From positions 1 to 19,890 of the forward strand of contig CAKPPS010000024.1 in the NCBI GenBank assembly GCA_934177795.1: a stretch of DNA of 19,890 nt, written 5' to 3'. The notes under the pieces are model-generated. The model saw only the letters and a list, made by a program, of their open reading frames with translations, was not told where the DNA came from and did not search any database. Positions 14,888-19,890 of the stretch are shown one piece after another. Each line of letters starts with the position of its first letter. Positions within the stretch are counted from its first letter, which is position 1. Source of the DNA: an uncultured Clostridia bacterium (GTDB lineage: Bacteria; Bacillota; Clostridia; TANB77; CAG-508). A program made the translations under genes and the position numbers.

Positions 14888-17119
14888 TTATTTAGCTTTT
14901 TGTGTATCATAACTTCCATTTTTTCTTTTTAATATATCAACTATAAATGTAATTGCTCCTGTAACAAGTATTATTCCAACTAAAACAGCTATATAACCTG
15001 CTTTAAAGTTTTGTGTTGTTGGAACTAGAATTTCTCTTAGTAATTTAATTGCATATGTCATTGGTAAATATGGTGAAATTGCTTGGAATCCTTTATCTAT
15101 AGTTTCTACTGGGAATGTTCCTCCTGATGCTGCAAGTTGTAATACTAAAATAATTAATGCTAAAAATTTTCCTATGTCTCCGAAATTTTTAATTAAGAAT
15201 TGTATTATACTCATAAATGCTATTCCTAGCAATATTGATGTTCCATAATATAATGCTATATTTTGTACTTCAAATCCTAAACCTACTTTTAATAGTATAC
15301 TTGTAATTAATCCTTCTACTGCTCCTATTCCTAAGTATATAAGATTTTGCACTATTTTATGTTTATTATTTATTCCTAATATTCCAAATCTTTCATCATG
15401 ATCATAATATAATACCACATAAGCCATTAATGCTCCTACCCATAATCCAATACATAGGAATAATGGAGTAAATGCTATACCGTAAGAAGATACTTCACCA
15501 TAAGCTTCTGTATTAAGTTTTACTGGTTCTGCTCCGAAATCTTCGATTCCATCTAATGCTCTTAATTGTTCTTTTGTGTTGTCTAATCCTTCATCTATTG
15601 ATACTTTAAATGTTTGAACTCCTGATACTAGTTGATTACTTCCGTCATAAGCTGTCTGTGTTCCATTATTTAATGTATCTAATGCATTATCTATTGTTTC
15701 TGAACTTGAATCTAATTTTGCTAATCCTGTTGTTAAACTATGACTTCCTGCTGATAATGTACCTGTTCCATTAGATAATGTATCTATTCCTTTATTTAAT
15801 GTTGTTGTTCCTGATTTTACTTGTGCTAAAGCATCTTTTAAACTTTGAATACCTGTAGTTATTTTTCCTAAATCACTTGTTCCACTTACTAAACTTTGAG
15901 TTCCTTTATATAAACTGTCAGCTCCACTTTGTAGTTTATTACCTACTGCTAATAGTTGATCTGCTCCTGATTTTATTTTTGTGTCATTACTTTGTAATTC
16001 ACTTTTTCCTTTATTAATTCCTGCTTCATAGTATTGTAGTTCTGAAAATCCTTTTGCTAAATCTGATGTACTTTGTACTAAAGTTTGTAATTGTGCATCA
16101 TTTGGATATTTCTTAGCAATTGCTTGCAAATTTGTAATTAATTTTCCTGCATTGCTTCCTAATTCATTTACTTTACTAAAATATCCTTCTACACTAGTTA
16201 ATAATTTATTACTTCCTTCTACATAATCTTTTGCTCCACTTGCTAATCCATTTGTTCCTGGTACATAGGCTTGCATACCTTCATCTAGTGTTTTTGCTCC
16301 TTCATTTAAATCATTAGCTCCTGATGCTAAATCTGCTATTCCATTACTTCCTTGTTCTGATAATTGATTTGCTCCTTGGTTTATTTGTGATATAGCACTA
16401 TCTAATGTTTTACCACCATCTTTTAGTGAATTAATTCCTCCTGATACTTGTGAAATTCCATCTTCTAGACTTTTACTTCCCGTATATGCTGATTCTACAC
16501 CATCGTTAAACTCAGAATAGCTACTACTTAATTTTTCTGTTCCTTCATTTAATTGTTCTATTCCAGAATTTAAACTTTCAGAACCATCTAATATTTCTCC
16601 TGCTCCATCACTAATTTCTTGTAAACTTTCAGGTACTTCATTTAATTTACTTGATAAGTTTGCTATTACTTCTTTATCTATTTTAGATTGTAAATTTAAT
16701 TGTATTGTTTTTATTGCACTATTTATAATTTGAGTTCCTAAATAATTTGTTGCTTGATTAGGGTTATATGTTACTTCAGCTATTTGTTTATCTGTTGTAG
16801 CTCCACTCTCTAAACATTCTGTAAAATTCTCTGGAATTTGTATTGTAGCATAATAATTTCCCTTTTTCATTCCTTCATCTGCTTCTTCTTTATTTACTTC
16901 TTCAATTTTAAATGTGTCACTATCTTTTAAGCTTTGTACAAATTCATTTCCCTGATTTTTATCATCTTTTCCTTTGTCTAAATTTACTACAGCAATTCTC
17001 ATATCACTTAGATTCCCATAAGGATTCCAATAAGATTTTAAATAGAAAAAGCTGTATATCAAAGGTATTAATGCAACAACTATGAAAATTATAATCTTAA
17101 AAGTCTTACTATTTTTCAA
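14888..17119 (-). CDS. YhgE/Pip family membrane protein
   Basis: The 743-residue protein has one N-terminal membrane helix (about 8-27, after KNSKTFK), a very long extracellular region, and five C-terminal helices (from about 540) of the ABC-2 type. The RIAVVNLDKG start of the outer domain (about 41-50) is a family mark. Between about 165 and 520 it has many repeats of the xxxLxxG type spaced at 7 residues (LNSGIEQLNEGTEKL, and so on), a long helical rod. The family includes the phage infection protein of Lactococcus and is related to EsaA, but its transport role is not settled. Start choice: an ATG at 17131 has the ribosome site directly against it. GGAG (17126-17129) lies 6 nt before the TTG at 17119. 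It overlaps tetR by 11 nt. Confidence 0.92.
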   Translation of the reverse strand: MKNSKTFKIIIFIVVALIPLIYSFFYLKSYWNPYGNLSDMRIAVVNLDKGKDDKNQGNEFVQSLKDSDTFKIEEVNKEEADEGMKKGNYYATIQIPENFTECLESGATTDKQIAEVTYNPNQATNYLGTQIINSAIKTIQLNLQSKIDKEVIANLSSKLNEVPESLQEISDGAGEILDGSESLNSGIEQLNEGTEKLSSSYSEFNDGVESAYTGSKSLEDGISQVSGGINSLKDGGKTLDSAISQINQGANQLSEQGSNGIADLASGANDLNEGAKTLDEGMQAYVPGTNGLASGAKDYVEGSNKLLTSVEGYFSKVNELGSNAGKLITNLQAIAKKYPNDAQLQTLVQSTSDLAKGFSELQYYEAGINKGKSELQSNDTKIKSGADQLLAVGNKLQSGADSLYKGTQSLVSGTSDLGKITTGIQSLKDALAQVKSGTTTLNKGIDTLSNGTGTLSAGSHSLTTGLAKLDSSSETIDNALDTLNNGTQTAYDGSNQLVSGVQTFKVSIDEGLDNTKEQLRALDGIEDFGAEPVKLNTEAYGEVSSYGIAFTPLFLCIGLWVGALMAYVVLYYDHDERFGILGINNKHKIVQNLIYLGIGAVEGLITSILLKVGLGFEVQNIALYYGTSILLGIAFMSIIQFLIKNFGDIGKFLALIILVLQLAASGGTFPVETIDKGFQAISPYLPMTYAIKLLREILVPTTQNFKAGYIAVLVGIILVTGAITFIVDILKRKNGSYDTQKAK

Positions 17120-17693
17120 CTTTATCTCCATCCTTTCTTAATCCTTTTTTTAATATATCTGATATTGTTTTAGCTAGCATTTGTTCATCTACTTCTTTTT
17201 CATTTGTGTGCCACTCTAATATTAATGCTATGTACATTTTGTATATTAAAAATGTTGTAATATCTAAATTTGTATACTCTATATACCCTTTTTCTTGTGC
17301 TTTTTGTAATTTATTTCTTATGTAATTTTGAATTTTCCCATCAATTAGACTCAAACTATCTACAATTACTGGATTTTTTAACCATTCTGCTTCTCTGGCT
17401 ATTATATTTAAAAAATCCTGATGTTTTCTATACTGTAAAATCTCGTATATAGCTTGATTTACTGTTTCAAAAAAGTCTAAGTTTTGTGCTTCTACTTTTT
17501 CAACAATCTTTTCCATATTTGATATTTCTTCTTGAATAAAATATTTTAGCAATTCTTCTTTACTACCAAAATACATATAGATTGTTTTTTTTGTAACTCC
17601 TGCTTCTCTTGCTATTTCGTCCATTGATACTTTTTTGAATCCAAATCGGTGAAATAATTTTCTTGCTGCTTCAATCACTTGCTCTCGTTTCAC
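17109..17693 (-). CDS. TetR/AcrR family transcriptional regulator
   Basis: The 194-residue protein has a TetR HTH at about 5-50 (IEAARKLFHRFGFKKVSMDE, then IAREAGVTKKTIYMYFGSKE) and a helical ligand and dimer domain from 55 on. Its stop lies inside the next gene (yhgE), so the two are one operon, a common pairing in Firmicutes. It likely represses that operon by binding the inverted repeat 17735-17763 that covers its own -10. The ligand is unknown; a membrane-active or lipid-like compound is a guess from the YhgE pairing. GTG start, with AAAGGG about 8 nt before it; an ATG in the gap is closed after two codons. Confidence 0.95.
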   Translation of the reverse strand: MKREQVIEAARKLFHRFGFKKVSMDEIAREAGVTKKTIYMYFGSKEELLKYFIQEEISNMEKIVEKVEAQNLDFFETVNQAIYEILQYRKHQDFLNIIAREAEWLKNPVIVDSLSLIDGKIQNYIRNKLQKAQEKGYIEYTNLDITTFLIYKMYIALILEWHTNEKEVDEQMLAKTISDILKKGLRKDGDKVEK

Positions 17694-17734
17694 TTTATCA
17701 TCCCTTTCTGTGTTATTTTATCTTTTGTATTTCA

Positions 17735-17763
17735 AGTATACTATTCTACCAAATTAGTATACT
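17735..17763. promoter_or_regulatory. Likely TetR operator (9-bp perfect inverted repeat)
   Basis: AGTATACTA (17735-17743) and TAGTATACT (17755-17763) are perfect inverted arms with an 11-nt spacer. Each arm also contains the 8-bp palindrome AGTATACT. The right arm covers the -10 of the tetR promoter and the left arm the start region, the classic place for self-repression. Confidence 0.75.
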
Positions 17764-17784
17764 ATCTTTTTTATGTTTTGTCAA
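17756..17784 (-). promoter_or_regulatory. Promoter of the tetR-yhgE operon
   Basis: On the minus strand, TTGACA (17779-17784), 17 nt, TATACT (17756-17761). The leader of about 56 nt carries the left arm of the inverted repeat. Confidence 0.85.
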
Positions 17785-17954
17785 GACTACTGATTATATT
17801 ATCTTCTTTCTCATAGCCTTTTTCTCCAATAATTCCTTACGGATAGTATTTTTTCTATCTAACATTACAAATTATATACTTTTTTATTACATATTTATGT
17901 TTAACAGTTTTTATAGAATTTTTTATCTTACGTTAGTTAATTTAACATAAATAG

Positions 17955-17982
17955 TTGTTTTTACATAACATTATGATATAAT
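17955..17982 (+). promoter_or_regulatory. Promoter of the glycosyltransferase gene
   Basis: Extended -10 TGATATAAT (17974-17982) with a weak -35 TTGTTT (17955-17960) at 16 nt. TAACAT and ATGTTA arms (17966-17971, 17984-17989) flank the -10 and could be an operator. Confidence 0.6.
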
Positions 17983-18015
17983 TATGTTACTATATTTTTA
18001 TGGAGGTTATAACAA

Positions 18016-18990
18016 ATGCAAAATAGTTACATTGCAAAGAACAACACAATTGTAATTACTTCTGGAACACTGGCTAAATCTGGTGGTATCCAATCCGTAA
18101 CACGGACATTATTTTCTGAGATTATGCCCATTTTATATTTAGATAAGGAAAATCCTTACAATATTATCCCAAAACTAAATGATTATCATAATATACTTTT
18201 TTCTGGATTTGATTCACAATTTTCTGAATTAGTAAATTGGGCAAATAAAACCCATAAAAAAGTAATTGTATTTTGGCATTTCTCTGTTTCTATGGAAGTG
18301 GATACAGATTTAGGTAGAGCTTGGAATTCCTTACTTCCGTTGCTTTATAATAAACAAGTTGACCTTTTCATTACTTGTAAATACGGTCTAGCTGAAATCA
18401 TTGAGAAGATTTTTAATGTAAAATCCTTTTTTATATTAAACAATTCATTTTCATGCTCGTATCAATCAGAACCTAAAAATGGAATAGGATTATTTTCTGG
18501 CTCTGGTAACTATTGGGTCAAAAATTTTAAACCCAACTTTTACGCCGCTTTGCTGACAGATAAAAAAATTGATATTGTACCTTACAATGATAATATTCAT
18601 TCTATTTTAAAAGCAATTGGAATGGAAAATCGTGTAACTGGTACAGGAATGCTCAATCACGAAGCTTTTTTAAGAAGACTCTCTTCATCTGAATTAGTTT
18701 CTTATGTTACTTTTTCAGAAGGATCTCCTATCCTTCCTTTAGAAGCTTTAAATAATGGCGTTATTTGCTTAACTGGTAACAATCATCATTACTTTAGAAC
18801 TGAACCCAGATTGTCAGAACTTTTAATTTGTAATAGACCTGATGATCCATTAAGCATTTATAACTGTATTACGACTGCACTTGATAACAAAGAGGAAATA
18901 CTTGAACTTTATAAAAAATGGAAAAACAATTATAATTCTCAGCAAGAAGAAAATTTTCAAAAGCTCATTCAAATTTTAGAAAGTTTATAA
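18016..18990 (+). CDS. Glycosyltransferase, GT-B fold (GT4-like)
   Basis: The 324-residue protein has no membrane helix or signal peptide. The N-terminal domain opens with a strand and a GG loop (TSGTLAKSGGIQSVTR, 15-30), as in GT4 enzymes. The C-terminal domain has the nucleotide-sugar motif EGSPILPLEA (E235 and E243, the EX7E pattern), followed by NNGVICLTGN. It would pass a sugar from a nucleotide donor to an unknown acceptor, perhaps a surface glycan. It stands alone with its own promoter and terminator, outside any visible glycan cluster. Its codons (CGG, GCC, CCG) are less AT-biased than its neighbours, which hints at transfer. TGGAGG (18001-18006) lies 9 nt before the ATG. Confidence 0.8.
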   Translation: MQNSYIAKNNTIVITSGTLAKSGGIQSVTRTLFSEIMPILYLDKENPYNIIPKLNDYHNILFSGFDSQFSELVNWANKTHKKVIVFWHFSVSMEVDTDLGRAWNSLLPLLYNKQVDLFITCKYGLAEIIEKIFNVKSFFILNNSFSCSYQSEPKNGIGLFSGSGNYWVKNFKPNFYAALLTDKKIDIVPYNDNIHSILKAIGMENRVTGTGMLNHEAFLRRLSSSELVSYVTFSEGSPILPLEALNNGVICLTGNNHHYFRTEPRLSELLICNRPDDPLSIYNCITTALDNKEEILELYKKWKNNYNSQQEENFQKLIQILESL

Positions 18991-18993
18991 CCT

Positions 18994-19020
18994 AAAAAGA
19001 GAGGCAATTCCTCTCTTTTT
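18994..19020 (+). terminator. Rho-independent terminator of the glycosyltransferase gene
   Basis: A perfect 11-bp stem AAAAAGAGAGG/CCTCTCTTTTT (18994-19004, 19010-19020) around CAATT, three bases after the stop codon. Confidence 0.92.
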
Positions 19021-19029
19021 CTAAATAGC

Positions 19030-19100
19030 AAATAAGAAAATATTTTAAATTTTTTCGATTATTTCTCACCCAATTTGAGTTTTCGACTAAAAGGAAAAAT
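19030..19100 (+). repeat. Dispersed repeat, copy 2
   Basis: The same element as at 12418-12490, in the opposite orientation, with a 22-base identical core at 19073-19094. It runs straight into the truncated M29 aminopeptidase frame, so the break in that gene lies at or near the right edge of the repeat. Confidence 0.65.
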
Positions 19101-19596
19101 CCCAAAAGGTATCCCTGCAGAAAAATATACAGGAACATTTAATATTCCAGATGGAGAAGTAGCATCTGCTCCAGTCAGGGACAGTGTAAACGGATATATA
19201 ACATATAATACAGAAACTTCATATAATGGAATTACATTTAATAATATAAAATTTGAATTTAAAAATGGTAAAATTATAAATGCTACTTGTGATAAAACCA
19301 AAGAGCTAAATGAAATATTAGATATAGATGAAGGTGCTCGATATATTGGAGAATTTGCATTTGGTTTAAATCCTTATATTGAAAGACCAATTGGAGATAC
19401 TCTGTTTGATGAAAAAATTAAAGGTAGTTTTCATTTTACTCCTGGAAATGCATTGGAAGAAAGTGACAATGGCAATCGTTCAAGCATTCATTGGGATATA
19501 GTAAATATTCAACGACCAGAATATGGTGGAGGCGAAATATATTTTGATAATGTATTACCTGAATTAAAATGTCTAAACCCAGAAAATTTAATATAA
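19075..19596 (+). pseudogene. 5'-truncated M29 family aminopeptidase (C-terminal part)
   Basis: The frame gives about 165 residues that match the C-terminal part of M29 metallo-aminopeptidases (AmpS/PepS type, about 370-410 residues). Visible marks are NIPDGEVASAPVRDSVNGYI, DEGARYIGEFAFGLNPYI, LFDEKIKGSFHFTPG, SSIHWDIV and RPEYGGGEIYFD. The expected metal ligands (Glu in DGEV and GEFA or GARY region, His in SFHFTPG, His and Asp in IHWD) are all in this part, but the whole N-terminal domain is absent. The first 7 or so residues (SFRLKGK) come from the repeat, not the enzyme. The TTG at 19075 has no ribosome site and the terminator at 18994-19020 lies ahead of it, so it is probably not expressed. 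The frame is open back to 19036. Confidence 0.85.
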
Positions 19597-19611
19597 AATT
19601 GTAATATTTAA

Positions 19612-19689
19612 TGGTGCGGCTAGAGGGACTCGAACCCCCAAATCTCAAACTTCGTAGGCTTGCATTCTATCCAGTTAAACTATAGCCGC
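19612..19689 (-). tRNA. tRNA-Arg (anticodon ACG)
   Basis: The minus strand folds into a cloverleaf: acceptor GCGGCTA with TAGCCGC, discriminator A, encoded CCA (19612-19614), anticodon stem CAAGC/GTTTG with loop CTACGAA giving ACG, and T-loop TTCGAGT. A34 would be read as inosine, covering CGT, CGC and CGA but not CGG. Confidence 0.95.
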
Positions 19690-19726
19690 ATTTATAAATT
19701 ATTTAAAAGTATTTTTTACTTATGTT

Positions 19727-19755
19727 AGTATATCATAGTTTTTTATAAGTTACAA
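19727..19755 (-). promoter_or_regulatory. Promoter of tRNA-Arg
   Basis: On the minus strand, TTGTAA (19750-19755), 17 nt, TATACT (19727-19732) with TGA before it, an extended -10. Confidence 0.7.
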
Positions 19756-19773
19756 CAATTTTTTAAAAAAGTA

Positions 19774-19802
19774 TTGCAAAAATTTTATAAATGTGATAAT
19801 AT
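19774..19802 (+). promoter_or_regulatory. Promoter of tRNA-Pro
   Basis: TTGCAA (19774-19779), 17 nt, TAATAT (19797-19802), ending 17 nt before the tRNA. It is divergent from the tRNA-Arg promoter. Confidence 0.7.
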
Positions 19803-19819
19803 ATTAAAGTATTAATTAT

Positions 19820-19890
19820 CGAGGTGTAGCGCAGTTGGTAGCGCGCGTGGTTTGGGACCATGAGGTCGCAGGTTCGATCCCTGTCACCTC
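19820..19890 (+). tRNA. tRNA-Pro (anticodon TGG), 3' end cut by the window
   Basis: Acceptor CGAGGTG, D-loop AGTTGGTAG, anticodon stem CGTGG/CCATG with loop TTTGGGA giving TGG, T-loop TTCGATC and the 3' acceptor strand CACCTC. The last paired G, discriminator and CCA lie beyond the window edge. Confidence 0.93.

Larger units (their letters stand above)
17694..18015. other. Divergent intergenic region, tetR to glycosyltransferase
   Basis: Of its 322 bp, the left 90 hold the tetR promoter and operator and the right 60 hold the glycosyltransferase promoter. From about 17785 to 17945 I see no gene. A 23-codon minus-strand frame (17794-17865, starting MLDRKNTIRKELL) reads like protein but has no ribosome site. 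Confidence 0.55.

Noticed and set aside
14888..17119. Repetitive DNA inside yhgE as a possible tandem repeat array
   Set aside because: The periodicity is in the protein (7-residue xxxLxxG units) and the DNA copies differ widely, so it is a coding rod, not a DNA repeat.
17794..17865. 23-codon minus-strand frame MLDRKNTIRKELLEKK..., faintly like the start of a 5-formyltetrahydrofolate cyclo-ligase
   Set aside because: No ribosome site, very short, and the resemblance is from memory of a low-complexity Lys/Glu-rich start; kept only as a note.
17663..17950. 95-codon plus-strand frame rich in Phe, Ile and Leu
   Set aside because: It runs through the tetR start, promoter and operator and has no ribosome site; its membrane look comes from T-rich DNA.

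Overview
The window comes from a low-GC (roughly 27-30%) Gram-positive bacterium. It reads as an anaerobic, gut-type member of the Clostridia. The reasons are strong Shine-Dalgarno sites, TTGACA-17-TATAAT promoters, hairpin plus T-run terminators, GTG and TTG starts, standard use of TGA as stop, a bacterial V/A-type ATPase operon, a Staphylococcus-like class I aldolase and a TetR-YhgE pair. The lineage is an inference from gene content and composition, not something I could test.

Layout. Positions 56-1394 hold a divergent pair: a pentapeptide-repeat protein (-) and a small XRE regulator (+). A strong two-way hairpin separates the regulator from an M18 aminopeptidase (-). Positions 2847-3326 have no full gene, but hold a promoter-terminator unit that looks like a small RNA and a coding remnant followed by a terminator. 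A four-helix membrane protein (-) and tRNA-Gly(TCC) (-) follow.

The centre (3948-12388) is one nine-gene V-type ATPase operon in the order G-C-I-K-F-E-A-B-D, with one clear promoter at its head and one terminator at its end. G, E, C, F, D, A and B form the soluble motor and stalks; I and K form the membrane ion channel and rotor ring. Three things are odd. Subunit B carries a single-base frameshift after codon 6. Subunit K has a signal peptide and a Ser/Thr-rich linker ahead of its hairpin. Subunit F is about 25 residues short and is followed by an 11-bp hairpin.

Positions 12515-17763 are on the minus strand: class I fructose-bisphosphate aldolase, a CapA-type protein with a Fur-like box in its leader, and a tetR-yhgE operon with a clear inverted-repeat operator over its own promoter. 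Positions 17977-19020 hold a lone GT-B glycosyltransferase with its own promoter and terminator. It is followed by a 5'-truncated M29 aminopeptidase fragment whose start is fused to a dispersed repeat; a second copy of that repeat lies at 12418-12490 behind the aldolase gene. The window closes with tRNA-Arg(ACG) (-) and tRNA-Pro(TGG) (+, cut by the window end).

I see no CRISPR array, transposase, phage module or toxin-antitoxin pair. No convincing new multi-gene system is visible. The best leads are the frameshift in subunit B, the candidate small RNA, and the repeat fused to the broken M29 gene.
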